From the IMG/VR virus record IMGVR_UViG_3300008262_000198, positions 1-59,575 of that record: DNA of 59,575 bases, one strand, 5' to 3'. The position numbers and the translations under genes are program-made. The notes below the pieces were generated by a model, which worked only from the letters and a program-made list of their open reading frames with translations, searched no databases and was not told the origin of the DNA. Of the stretch, positions 8,748 to 16,891 are shown piece after piece. The DNA comes from a virus. Position 1 is the stretch's first letter, and each line of letters opens with the position of its first letter.

Positions 8748-9665
8748 TTATTTTTTCTTTTTCCCTTCTTTTATTGTTGATCCTGCTCTTGGACCGGGAT
8801 TCGGAATCGGATTTGGGTCATCTTTTCTGAATGGATCTTTTCTTGGATCTTTTCTTGGTGGGGTTTTTTCACCCGGATCTTTTGTTGGTGTGGGTTTTGT
8901 TGAAGGTTCTTTTGTCGGTGCTGTTTCAGTTGATGTTATTGAATCATAAGTCATAAACTCAGGAATACCATTATGACCTTTATGACCTTTTTTAGCTTTT
9001 TTGGGCATAGGTATCATTGTTTCAGTTTCATTAAGTTTTCTTTGTAAAAGTTCCATGATTTCTCCTTTTGATGTGAATGGATGATAATTTGTTTCTGCTA
9101 AGTTATTAACCCATTCTGATATTTCATGATTTTCTTTTAACTTTTTTAAAGTCATAGCCAATTTTGCTCTTTGACCTAATTTACGACCTTCCTTAACTTC
9201 AGATTTTTTTGATCCTAACTTTTTAAAATCGGCAGAAGTTAATTTACCTTTAGGTTCAGCAACATCTAATTTTTTCTGATTACCTTTTAACTCTTCTTTA
9301 ACATCTTTTTTATTTCTCAATAATTTGAAATCTTCTTTATCTATTCTCTTATTTTTATTTTTATCTAAAGCAGATAATTGTTTTTGAGTAGGTTTCTTTT
9401 TCCCTTCTTTCATTTCTGTTTCCTTTGTTACTTGTATGTGACCTTGTTTAGAAATATCGGTAACTTTTTTAGGATCATTAATAATTGTATTAATTTCTGC
9501 GGCGTCACTTGGATTACTCATACTGTAAACTTTAACTTGTTTAACAAGTGCTTCATTTAACATTCTATCACATAGTGATCTAAGTTGATTATCACTAAAA
9601 TTAACCAATGTTTTTGTGGAAAGACCCTCATTTACAAGTCTTTTAACCATTTCTGATCTTGTCAT
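8748..9665 (-). CDS. Putative virion protein with EF-hand-like loop and Pro/Thr-rich tail
   Basis: The 305-residue protein has N-terminal LxE-type sites (RLVNE and RMLNE) like other tagged proteins here. Around residue 100 it carries DKNKNKRIDKEDF, which fits an EF-hand or dockerin calcium loop (D at 1, N at 3 and 5, I at 8, D at 9, D at 12). A Lys-rich middle with KLTSADFKKLGSKKSEVKEG and a C-terminal Pro/Thr/Lys/Asp-rich segment (about 240-290) follow. It is 1 nt away from the 439-residue gene and overlaps the next upstream gene by 4 nt, so it is part of one operon. Enzymatic role not evident. Confidence 0.68.
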   Translation of the reverse strand: MTRSEMVKRLVNEGLSTKTLVNFSDNQLRSLCDRMLNEALVKQVKVYSMSNPSDAAEINTIINDPKKVTDISKQGHIQVTKETEMKEGKKKPTQKQLSALDKNKNKRIDKEDFKLLRNKKDVKEELKGNQKKLDVAEPKGKLTSADFKKLGSKKSEVKEGRKLGQRAKLAMTLKKLKENHEISEWVNNLAETNYHPFTSKGEIMELLQRKLNETETMIPMPKKAKKGHKGHNGIPEFMTYDSITSTETAPTKEPSTKPTPTKDPGEKTPPRKDPRKDPFRKDDPNPIPNPGPRAGSTIKEGKKKK

Positions 9666-10063
9666 ATTATTTTAATTTTTATTTCTTCATTTATTAGGTG
9701 ATAACCTCTTTCTTTTATTTTTTTTGTTACACTTTCTAATGTTTCTCCAAACTTAAATGTCAATCTTTCATCTTGACTTTCAGGATTGAATTTTTCCCAA
9801 CCTAATGCAACTACACCATCCACAGCATCAATAACTCCGAAATAATCGGAGTTTTGAACAAGTTCTAATTCTATGTCTGAATTTTTTAAAAGACCAACTA
9901 AGTCAATATATTCAACATCGGGAGACTTAGATTGTGTTGAAATTGATGCCGGTATAACAAACCATTCCTCTATGTCAAGTTCTGTAGATTTACTGAAGAT
10001 AAATTCATACTGTTTTTGACCTTTATAATCTGCACCAATTTCATTAACATAGATAAGTCTCAT
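9662..10063 (-). CDS. Conserved-looking phage protein of unknown function
   Basis: This 133-residue protein has alternating strands and short helices (MRLIYVNEIGADYKGQKQYE, then FGVIDAVDGVVALGWEKFNP). It overlaps the downstream gene by 4 nt (stop/start overlap) and lies 3 nt after the upstream one, so it is translationally coupled within the 11.2-7.4 kb operon. It has no tag ending in L/I-x-E, unlike both neighbours, and no catalytic motif I can name. A structural role is a guess from context. Confidence 0.65.
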   Translation of the reverse strand: MRLIYVNEIGADYKGQKQYEFIFSKSTELDIEEWFVIPASISTQSKSPDVEYIDLVGLLKNSDIELELVQNSDYFGVIDAVDGVVALGWEKFNPESQDERLTFKFGETLESVTKKIKERGYHLINEEIKIKII

Positions 10064-10066
10064 ATT

Positions 10067-11161
10067 TTATTTAAAATATTTACTCAACGTCTCACCAATA
10101 CTTTTGCTTATGTCAGCTTTTATTTCATCCATATCAATTTCAACCTCTAAAAGATCATCACTTTCAGAAACACCTAAATCATTGTAATCATCTAAATTAA
10201 CTTCATCTATTTCTTCATCAGTTGCGATCGGTGTATTTATGAAATTTTCTAATTTATCCATTGTTTCACCCAATTCTTCTTCCCCACTTTCCGGTGCTTG
10301 TGGAATTTCTTCCCCACCTTCTGGTGTTTGTGGAATTTCTTCCTCACCTTCTGGTGTTTGTGGAATTTCTTCCTCACGATCGAATTTTTTAGATATTTCC
10401 TCGATATCTTCATCCTCTAATTTATCTAAATCAACTGCCGATATTATCATGTTTAAAACATATTTAATATCGTCACTTTCCATTTTTTGTTTTTGATCTC
10501 TTAATTCTTGACCAAGTTTCCCTGAAAATTTTTGTACTTCAGCCATGTAATCTGAAGGTTTTCCTGATTCTCCACCTTCAGGTGCGAATGGAACTTCTTC
10601 TCCACCTTCTGGTGCCATTGGAACTTCTTCTCCACCTTCTGGCGCCATTGGAACTTCTTCTCCGCCAGGAGTAGGTGCCCCACCTTCTGGTGCCATTGGT
10701 GCTTCAGGTGCCCCACCTTCTGGTGCCATTGGTGCTTCAGGTGCCCCACCTTCTGGTGCCGCTGGTGCGGGTGCCATTGGTGCTTCAGGTGCAGGTGCCC
10801 CACCTTCTGGTTTTTGTTTTAAAACGTATTTTGTTGCTTCTTGTAAATTTTCTTGACCAACAAGTAAATCCATTCTTTTCAACGCCTCAGCATATGAAGA
10901 AAATCTATTTTTGTTTTTCATGAACATTCCACCAATATAATCTAGTGAATTTTCATTTAAACCTTTTTTTACATAGTAACCGTCTCTTTCTTTTACGATA
11001 CCATATACTCCATTACCAATAGATTCTTTAATCATTTCGGCTTTAGTGTTATTATTTGTTGATTTTTTGGGTGTACTATTATAGTAGGTTAATTCGAGAA
11101 TTCTTTTTAATTTGTCATCTCCATTTAACTTTTCACTACCCAATGGTTTTAAATCTCCCAT
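10067..11161 (-). CDS. Putative virion protein with Pro/Gly/Glu repeats
   Basis: The 364-residue product begins with a basic helix that reaches R-I-L-E at residues 20-23, again a gp21-like site. Residues about 120-210 consist of repeats of the APEGGAPEAPM and PEGGEEVPMA types; a second set (TPEGEEEIPQ) lies near residues 265-295. The C-terminus is acidic and probably helical. Low-complexity spacers of this kind are common in phage structural proteins, and the repeats must be disordered. It starts the four-gene operon ending at 7427. No enzymatic motif is visible. Confidence 0.68.
   Translation of the reverse strand: MGDLKPLGSEKLNGDDKLKRILELTYYNSTPKKSTNNNTKAEMIKESIGNGVYGIVKERDGYYVKKGLNENSLDYIGGMFMKNKNRFSSYAEALKRMDLLVGQENLQEATKYVLKQKPEGGAPAPEAPMAPAPAAPEGGAPEAPMAPEGGAPEAPMAPEGGAPTPGGEEVPMAPEGGEEVPMAPEGGEEVPFAPEGGESGKPSDYMAEVQKFSGKLGQELRDQKQKMESDDIKYVLNMIISAVDLDKLEDEDIEEISKKFDREEEIPQTPEGEEEIPQTPEGGEEIPQAPESGEEELGETMDKLENFINTPIATDEEIDEVNLDDYNDLGVSESDDLLEVEIDMDEIKADISKSIGETLSKYFK
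10554..10806 (-). repeat. Tandem coding repeats in the 10067-11161 gene
   Basis: Units of about 21-33 bp encode Pro-Glu-Gly-Gly-rich peptides. Length variation between copies suggests expansion and contraction by slippage or recombination. Confidence 0.75.
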
Positions 11162-11194
11162 GTTTTTTGTTTAATAAATATAATTATTCTTATC

Positions 11195-11204
11195 CTATAA
11201 ATAC
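11195..11204 (-). promoter_or_regulatory. Putative late promoter motif
   Basis: Coding-strand GTATTTATAG about 35 nt before the ATG at 11161, at the head of the four-gene operon. Confidence 0.5.
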
Positions 11205-11229
11205 AAGGATATATTAAAAAAATTGTTGT

Positions 11230-12333
11230 TTATTGATTTGATAGAGATAATTTTTTATCGATTATCTTACTTTTTAAATCTAATATTTTTTCTATATACC
11301 CATTTCTTCTAAGTAACTTGAATGTTAAGTTTTCATATGAGTACTCACCACCAGATTCTAAACCACTCTGTCTAAAGTTTTTTATCTTCTTATATAAGTC
11401 TTTAGTTTCTTTTGTTATATCATCACCACTTTCCATTTTAGATAATAAATCATCTATTTGCTTTCCATATTCTTCACCCTTTTGTAATATTTTTTTATCA
11501 TCTATTTTTGGATTTGTCTTTTCAGGTGTGACAACCCATTTGTTATTTAATATAGAGTAAACACCAGATGATACATGTTCTTGATGAATATCTTGAACGT
11601 ATATTTCAAGATCAAAACCTTTTATTTTAATGTCGTGTTTCGATTTCCAAACTTTTTCTTTTGAATCAAAAAAATCTTGAACTATTTTATGTAAGATAGT
11701 GGAATCTTCTTTTTCTTTATTATCAAATTCATCCATGTCAACTAATATGTGTAAATCAACATCTGAAAATTCCGACCAATTATAGTTTGCCAAAGATCCG
11801 GTAAGAACTATATCGTGAATAAAAAATTCAACATCAATAAAATCTAAATATTCATTGGTGATTTCCAATAGTTTTTTTCTAATGTCGTCTTTAATAACAT
11901 ATTCTTTCCCAACTCTACGAAATATGTTTGGACATAATGTATCTTTACTTCTAAAAGATTTAATTATCTTTTTATCAACTTCCTTGTCTTCAATTAGTTC
12001 TTCAAATAAAGATTTTTTTGGTTTTTTATTTAAAATATAATTAATCAAGTTAATCATATTTTCAGATGTAAAGCCCTGAGTACCTATCGTACCATTTGGT
12101 CTTCTAAGTAATTCTATTGGAACCAATTTAAATTCACCATCAATAATTGATGGAATATTATCAACTTTTAAAAGATTAAGTAAATTCGACCTGTGATTAC
12201 CATCTGATATGATATATGTATCGTCTGGCATTTTTGATAAAGTAACAGGATCTGTTTTTACGTATTCGTAAATTTTTTCAATTTTATCGGGATCCTCTCT
12301 TAATTTAAAAATTAGTTCTTTAAATTCACTCAT
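11230..12333 (-). CDS. ParB-like domain fused to a minimal nucleotidyltransferase
   Basis: Two modules are visible in this 367-residue protein. Residues about 30-75 contain IISDGNHRSNLL, which resembles the active loop of ParB/sulfiredoxin-like domains (D-G-x-H-R). The middle carries GSLANYNWSEFSDVDLHILV, the G-S...D-x-D signature of polymerase-beta-type nucleotidyltransferases. The C-terminus is helical. Such proteins transfer NMP to protein, RNA or small molecules, but the substrate cannot be read from sequence; it lacks obvious CCA-enzyme features. It overlaps the upstream KTSC gene by 4 nt, so they are coupled. Confidence 0.75.
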   Translation of the reverse strand: MSEFKELIFKLREDPDKIEKIYEYVKTDPVTLSKMPDDTYIISDGNHRSNLLNLLKVDNIPSIIDGEFKLVPIELLRRPNGTIGTQGFTSENMINLINYILNKKPKKSLFEELIEDKEVDKKIIKSFRSKDTLCPNIFRRVGKEYVIKDDIRKKLLEITNEYLDFIDVEFFIHDIVLTGSLANYNWSEFSDVDLHILVDMDEFDNKEKEDSTILHKIVQDFFDSKEKVWKSKHDIKIKGFDLEIYVQDIHQEHVSSGVYSILNNKWVVTPEKTNPKIDDKKILQKGEEYGKQIDDLLSKMESGDDITKETKDLYKKIKNFRQSGLESGGEYSYENLTFKLLRRNGYIEKILDLKSKIIDKKLSLSNQ

Positions 12334-12575
12334 TTTACCTTTTTGTACTTATAAGTTTTCGCAATATTTGCGTTAAAAAACTTCCCTTGAGATTCCGCTA
12401 ATCTTAATTTAGCAAAAATATCCCACGGTACTTTATTATACTCATAAATACCACCATTATTGAAAGTAATCGTCAAATCTTGACTTTCAGTATCATACAA
12501 TGCTGATTTTAGATTTGATGAATTGATTTCAACTGTAATAAGTTTTCCTTCGATTTTTTCTGAAATGATTCCCAT
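12330..12575 (-). CDS. KTSC domain protein
   Basis: The 81-residue protein matches the KTSC domain along its length: VEINSSNLKSALYD, then LTITFNNGGIYEYNKVPWDIF and a final FFNANIAKTYKYKKV. The family takes its name from the C-terminus of some lysyl-tRNA synthetases and is frequent as a free-standing phage protein; its biochemical role is unknown. The 4-nt overlap with the nucleotidyltransferase gene suggests that the two work together. Confidence 0.85.
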   Translation of the reverse strand: MGIISEKIEGKLITVEINSSNLKSALYDTESQDLTITFNNGGIYEYNKVPWDIFAKLRLAESQGKFFNANIAKTYKYKKVK

Positions 12576-12616
12576 AATATAGTTTTTACTATAATATACG
12601 AAATATATGGGAAATA

Positions 12617-12642
12617 AAAAACCCCGAAAATTTCGGGGTTTT
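12617..12642 (-). terminator. Intrinsic terminator after the small heat-shock gene
   Basis: AAAACCCCGAAA pairs with TTTCGGGGTTTT, giving a perfect stem with A/T runs on both sides; it ends minus-strand transcription of the Hsp20-like gene. Confidence 0.88.
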
Positions 12643-12645
12643 AAT

Positions 12646-13005
12646 TTAATTAAGAGAAATTAGTTTTTCCAAAGTTTTTTTCTTTGAAATTGGTAATGTT
12701 AATTCTAACACACCATTTTCGACCTTACCTTCAATTTGATTTTCATTTACCTCATCAGGTAAAGTGTAGGTTTTTGTGAAGTTTGGTACAAATGTCGAAC
12801 CACCTTCTTTTTCAAAAGTGATTTTCAAAATACCATCTTTTGTGGTGATCTTGAGATCACTCTTGGTTAGTCCCGGTACAGGAATAGTTACAACATAACC
12901 TGTTTCATCTTTATTAACTTTGGTTTTCGGAACATTAAGTTCTCTTTCAAATTCAAACATTTTATCAAATGCCTGAAAAAATGGGTCTTTAAATAATGTA
13001 ATCAT
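12646..13005 (-). CDS. Small heat-shock protein (Hsp20/alpha-crystallin)
   Basis: The 119-residue protein is a small heat-shock protein: the alpha-crystallin beta sandwich is recognisable from VTIPVPGLTKSDLKITTKDG through LKITFEKE to the C-terminal signature VENGVLELTLPISKKK. Such proteins form oligomers that hold unfolding proteins. Related proteins occur in several large T4-like phages, where they are thought to aid folding or assembly. The N-terminal arm is short (about 28 residues) and the usual I-x-I/V tail is replaced by KLISLN. Gene is monocistronic, with its own terminator. Confidence 0.92.
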   Translation of the reverse strand: MITLFKDPFFQAFDKMFEFERELNVPKTKVNKDETGYVVTIPVPGLTKSDLKITTKDGILKITFEKEGGSTFVPNFTKTYTLPDEVNENQIEGKVENGVLELTLPISKKKTLEKLISLN

Positions 13006-13069
13006 AATTATTAATTTTAGTAACCCATTTTCAATTTTTATACCATAAAGATACTGATGACATTTTGTC

Positions 13070-13930
13070 TTATCTTTTTATTTTGATCGGACTATTTGTC
13101 ATATCAGTATGGTCATTATTTCTAAATTTAATTCTCTTACGAACTGTAGATTGATGATTGACAGTAGTTTTTTTATTTAATAATGAATTATTACTTATAT
13201 TTTCTTTTAATGATTTCTGTAGAACATTTATAATATGGAATGGGAGATTCGTTTCAGATTGTTCTATTTTTTTATCTAACTGACTCCAATATGTTACCGA
13301 GTTATTCCTTAATAATTTATGTACTGCGGTCTTTTTACCTGTTTTCATATTAATAATGTAAATCAACATACCATTTCTACTGTAATCCTCAAAATATTGT
13401 GGAGCATCTTCCGATGCGGTACACCATTTTGTATTTGATCCATATTTTTTTGATGATTGATGTGTTAATGGTTTTAATATTAACCATTCTTCGTCTTTAA
13501 ATAACACAACTATCTGACCCTCAAGTTCTTTTTCGTATTCTTTTATTTCTGCTAATGATATTGACGATTTAATCTGTGAAAAATTTTTATATGTACTTAA
13601 ATCGTTTTTTGGTATTAGATTTTTTTCATTATATTCACAAAACCTTTGAAATGATTTTAAGTCATCGATACCAATCATATTTTCCATAAACGTATGATAA
13701 AACAATAAGTGATCTTCTGGAATATTTTTTATATCCTCTTCCGATATATTCAATTCATCATTTAAAAATTTTTTTATTTCTTTTATATGTTGTTTATGTT
13801 TTTTTTCATTTTTAATGATCCTCATCAACGTCTCAACATATTTTGTTTTTTTAACACAAAGAATAGATAAAAGATCAATAATATTTATAATATTTTTTTC
13901 ATCATTTTTTAATTCTTTTATTCTTGACAT
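13070..13930 (-). CDS. W-C domain phage protein
   Basis: I do not know a named function for this 286-residue protein. Residues about 148-205 contain a characteristic block: EWLILKPLTHQSS, then YGSNTKWCTAS (Trp169-Cys170), Y-F-x-x-Y and a hydrophobic MLIYIIN strand followed by a Lys-rich turn. The same layout occurs in the 519- and 616-residue proteins at 45821 and 51248. The spacing loosely recalls the PcfJ-like domain (L..HC...Y...G...I). Unlike those two it has no N-terminal L/I-x-E tag, so it may act in the cytoplasm while the others are packaged. It is divergent from the ClpC gene. Confidence 0.72.
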   Translation of the reverse strand: MSRIKELKNDEKNIINIIDLLSILCVKKTKYVETLMRIIKNEKKHKQHIKEIKKFLNDELNISEEDIKNIPEDHLLFYHTFMENMIGIDDLKSFQRFCEYNEKNLIPKNDLSTYKNFSQIKSSISLAEIKEYEKELEGQIVVLFKDEEWLILKPLTHQSSKKYGSNTKWCTASEDAPQYFEDYSRNGMLIYIINMKTGKKTAVHKLLRNNSVTYWSQLDKKIEQSETNLPFHIINVLQKSLKENISNNSLLNKKTTVNHQSTVRKRIKFRNNDHTDMTNSPIKIKR

Positions 13931-13994
13931 ACGTTGTTTACTATAATTATCAATTTTTGTTAATAATTGATTTTTTTTTTAATTTAAAATAACG

Positions 13995-14002
13995 TATGTT
14001 TG
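13995..14002 (+). promoter_or_regulatory. Bacteroidota-type -7 box upstream of clpC-like gene
   Basis: TATGTTTG matches TAnnTTTG and lies 19 nt before the ATG at 14021. Confidence 0.6.
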
Positions 14003-14020
14003 TAGTAAAATAATTAAAAT

Positions 14021-16036
14021 ATGTCAGTAGATTTCATTGATGATGGGCAACCAACAAACCAAAATAAGAAAGGTAAGAGAAATTCTAATACACCTATATT
14101 AGATAATTTCTCAAGAGATTTGATAAAATTAGCACAAGAAGGTAAAATAGACCCTATTGTTGGTAGAGATAAAGAAGTAAAAAGAATTGCACAAATTCTT
14201 TCAAGAAAGAAGAAAAATAATGTTGTTATTGTGGGTGATGCCGGTGTGGGTAAATCGGCATTGGTTGAAAAATTGGCGCTATTGATTAATAAAGGTAACT
14301 GTCCTTCAAATCTTTTAGATAAAAGAATAATGTCATTGGATTTGACATCTTTAGTTGCGGGTACCAAGTATAGGGGTCAATTTGAAGAAAGGATTAAAGC
14401 GATATTAAATGAATTACAAGAAGCACCGAATGTAATTGTTTTTATTGATGAATTACACACAATGGTCGGTGCAGGTAATGCCAGCGGATCAATGGATGCA
14501 GCCAACATATTAAAACCCGCACTTGCTCGTGGTGAAATTCAATGTATTGGTGCAACAACTTTTGATGAATACAAAAAGAACATCGAAAAAGATTCTGCGT
14601 TAGTTAGAAGATTCCAAAAAATAATCTTACCGGAACCAACAGAAAAAGAAACTGTTGAAATTTTGGAAAATCTTAAAACATCATATGAGAATTTTCATAA
14701 AGTAAAATATGAAGATGGTGTTATTGATACTATTGTTAAAGTATCAAAAAGATTTATGACTGACAGACAATTTCCTGATAAGGCAATTGATATTATGGAT
14801 GAATTAGGTTCAGAAAAGAAAATATCTAATAAAATACCTGAAAGTGTTGAAAAATTAAAACAAGAAGTTGAGGAAATAAAACAAAAAAAATTAGATGTCG
14901 TTAAAACACAGAATTATGAATTGGCAGCTAAATTAAGAGATACAGAAAAAACTGTTCTATCAAAATTAGAACAAGAAAAAGAAAAATGGTTGATAAACCA
15001 ACAAAATAATAAAACACCAATTAGTATTGAAGATGTTTACCAGATAATTTCAAATATTACTGGTGTACCAATTACAAAATTGGATTCAAAAGAAACAGAA
15101 AAACTTTTGAATTTAGATAAAATTTTAACATCTAAGGTTATTGGACAGAATGAGGCGATATCAATCATATCTAAATGTATCAGAAGAAATAGAGTTGGTA
15201 TTAAAGATACAAATAAACCAATCGGATCATTTATATTCTTAGGATCAACTGGTGTCGGTAAAACATATCTTGCAAAATCATTGGCTGAAATATTATTTGG
15301 TGATCCCGAAAAAATGATTCGTGTGGATATGAGTGAATTTATGGAGAAACACAATGTATCTAAATTAATTGGTTCACCTCCCGGTTACGTTGGATATGAT
15401 GAAGGTGGTCAATTAACAGAAAAGGTAAAAAACAATCCATTTTCAGTTATATTGTTTGATGAAATTGAAAAGGCACATAAAGATGTTTTCAATTTGTTGT
15501 TACAAATTTTAGATGAAGGACACTTAACCGATTCTTTTGGTAGAAAAGTTAACTTCACCAATACTTTGATTATTATGACATCAAATGTTGGGGCTAAAAA
15601 AGTTTCTGAATTTGGTGGGGGAGTTGGTTTTGAAACATCTTCAACAAATAAACAAAAAGAAGAAGTTAAAAAAACAATGATACAAAAATCATTGAAACAA
15701 CAATTCAATCCTGAATTTTTAAATAGAATTGATGATGTAATCCTTTTCAATTCTTTAGACGAAAATGCACTAAAACAAATTATTGGTGTTGAATTAAATA
15801 AATTAAAAAATAGATTAACTGAAAAAGGATACAAAGTTAATTTTGACGAATCAGTATCACAAAAGATATATGAATTAAATCAACAAGAAGAATATGGAGC
15901 GAGACCCATAAAAAGAATAATACAAAATCTTTGTGAGGATTTCTTAAGTGAAGAAATTCTAAAAGGTACTATAAAAGAAAATGTTTTAGCAAATTTGAAA
16001 ATTAAAGACGGAGAATTGGTAATTAGAAAAAAATAA
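14021..16036 (+). CDS. ClpC-like AAA+ unfoldase lacking the N domain
   Basis: This 671-residue protein has both AAA+ modules of a class I Clp ATPase: Walker A GDAGVGKS (72-79) and Walker B FIDE (141-144) in D1; GSTGVGKT (408-415) and LFDE (478-481) in D2. A short M-domain with a UVR-like helix (NYELAAKLRDTEK, about 298-310) marks it as ClpC rather than ClpB. The N-terminal adaptor domain is missing. D2 carries GGGVGFETS: a V-G-F tripeptide at the position of the ClpP-docking loop, so it may feed host ClpP. Together with the phage tmRNA it could redirect degradation of tagged or host proteins (inference). Confidence 0.92.
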   Translation: MSVDFIDDGQPTNQNKKGKRNSNTPILDNFSRDLIKLAQEGKIDPIVGRDKEVKRIAQILSRKKKNNVVIVGDAGVGKSALVEKLALLINKGNCPSNLLDKRIMSLDLTSLVAGTKYRGQFEERIKAILNELQEAPNVIVFIDELHTMVGAGNASGSMDAANILKPALARGEIQCIGATTFDEYKKNIEKDSALVRRFQKIILPEPTEKETVEILENLKTSYENFHKVKYEDGVIDTIVKVSKRFMTDRQFPDKAIDIMDELGSEKKISNKIPESVEKLKQEVEEIKQKKLDVVKTQNYELAAKLRDTEKTVLSKLEQEKEKWLINQQNNKTPISIEDVYQIISNITGVPITKLDSKETEKLLNLDKILTSKVIGQNEAISIISKCIRRNRVGIKDTNKPIGSFIFLGSTGVGKTYLAKSLAEILFGDPEKMIRVDMSEFMEKHNVSKLIGSPPGYVGYDEGGQLTEKVKNNPFSVILFDEIEKAHKDVFNLLLQILDEGHLTDSFGRKVNFTNTLIIMTSNVGAKKVSEFGGGVGFETSSTNKQKEEVKKTMIQKSLKQQFNPEFLNRIDDVILFNSLDENALKQIIGVELNKLKNRLTEKGYKVNFDESVSQKIYELNQQEEYGARPIKRIIQNLCEDFLSEEILKGTIKENVLANLKIKDGELVIRKK

Positions 16037-16044
16037 TTTATAAA

Positions 16045-16188
16045 TATCTTGACTTTTTGTAAAATTATATATATTTATATTCTCGGAGGTTCTCTTTGTC
16101 GATTACCTTTTCGTTTTTTTTCATAAGTAAATGGGGTTGAACCCATTGAAAGACCTTAGTCCCGACATATCGTTGGGACTTTTTTTTA
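16045..16188 (+). ncRNA. Candidate small RNA after the ClpC gene
   Basis: No ORF is credible here. After an AT-rich stretch with TTG and a TATATTTA box, the sequence has a boxA-like GTTCTCTTTG (near 16089), a hairpin AATGGG/ACCCATT and finally an intrinsic terminator: TTAGTCCC pairs with GGGACT followed by eight T (16158-16188). This looks like a short transcript of about 110 nt. Function unknown; it could simply be the ClpC 3' end and terminator. Confidence 0.45.
16158..16188 (+). terminator. Intrinsic terminator
   Basis: AGTCCC/GGGACT stem with an 11-nt loop and a run of eight T. Confidence 0.8.
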
Positions 16189-16230
16189 TTATATTTTGTT
16201 ATTAAATTTATTTTTCGTATATTTACAGGT

Positions 16231-16410
16231 ATGAAAAAATATATGTTTATTTTGATTGTTAGTGCGATTTTCGCGTTAACATCATGTGGATCTGAGTCAA
16301 CCACAACAATCGAAACTACTGACTCTACAGAAGTTTCTGTTGATACTTTAGTACCAACAGGACAAGACACTACAGTAGAAGTAAAAACTGATAGTGCTGA
16401 TGTAAAATAA
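16231..16410 (+). CDS. Small Thr/Ser/Asp-rich lipoprotein
   Basis: A 59-codon ORF encodes a classic lipoprotein: MKKYMFILIVSAIFALTSCG has a basic start, a hydrophobic core and a lipobox L-T-S-C with Cys19. The mature part is short and made mostly of Thr, Ser, Val, Glu and Asp, so probably unstructured. It has its own promoter-like TATATTTA upstream and a strong terminator directly after, so it is monocistronic. It would be anchored in a membrane leaflet, possibly in superinfection exclusion or envelope modification, but there is no direct evidence for either. Confidence 0.8.
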   Translation: MKKYMFILIVSAIFALTSCGSESTTTIETTDSTEVSVDTLVPTGQDTTVEVKTDSADVK

Positions 16411-16443
16411 AATTTGGGGGGAATATAAATTCCCCCTAATTTT
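16411..16443 (+). terminator. Intrinsic terminator after the lipoprotein gene
   Basis: GGGGGAAT pairs with ATTCCCCC across ATAA, followed by TAATTTTG. Confidence 0.85.
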
Positions 16444-16465
16444 GTTAAACTAAAATTCCCAATTT

Positions 16466-16891
16466 ATGGAAGAAAAAAAATATGTCGGAGATTTAATTCT
16501 TTTAAGAGGAGTACCAGGTAGTGGTAAATCTACATTAGGTAAAACAATTTTAAGATGTTTAGCTTCAGATGATCCTGACGTTATTTCTGCGGATGATTTT
16601 TTTCTTGACGAAAAGGGTAATTATATTTTTGATTCCACAAAATTAAAAGAGGCACATGCACAATCACAACAAAGATGTGCAACAAAAATGAAAAATGAAT
16701 TTTCAAGAATTGTTGTCGCGAATACCTTTACACAGAAATGGGAAATGGACGCATATTACGAAATGGCGGAAAGATACAATTACAGGGTTTTTAGTGTGAT
16801 TGTTGAAAATAGACACGGAAATTTAAATATTCACGATGTTCCCGAAGAAAAAGTTGAACAAATGAAAAATAGATTTGATGTTTCTCTTTAA
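16466..16891 (+). CDS. P-loop kinase of the polynucleotide kinase / NEDD4BP2-like type
   Basis: The 141-residue protein opens with LLRGVPGSGKSTLGKT (Walker A), followed by VISADDFF, a substrate-site motif of Pnk-like and NEDD4BP2-like kinases, and IVVANTFTQKWEMDAY (Walker B-like and lid region). It has no phosphatase domain, so unlike T4 Pnk it would only phosphorylate 5' ends. Its stop overlaps the ATG of the RNA ligase gene by 1 nt, and a cREC protein follows. I infer a kinase-ligase-cyclic phosphate pathway for healing cut tRNAs or other RNA. Confidence 0.83.
   Translation: MEEKKYVGDLILLRGVPGSGKSTLGKTILRCLASDDPDVISADDFFLDEKGNYIFDSTKLKEAHAQSQQRCATKMKNEFSRIVVANTFTQKWEMDAYYEMAERYNYRVFSVIVENRHGNLNIHDVPEEKVEQMKNRFDVSL

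Noticed and set aside
10501-10923. Open frames on both strands over the Pro/Gly repeats
   Set aside because: Low-complexity His/Gln or Val/Leu repeats are frame shadows of the 364-residue protein.
16065-16370. Minus-strand frame of about 100 codons
   Set aside because: It runs antisense through the terminator and lipoprotein gene, with no start context and unlikely composition.
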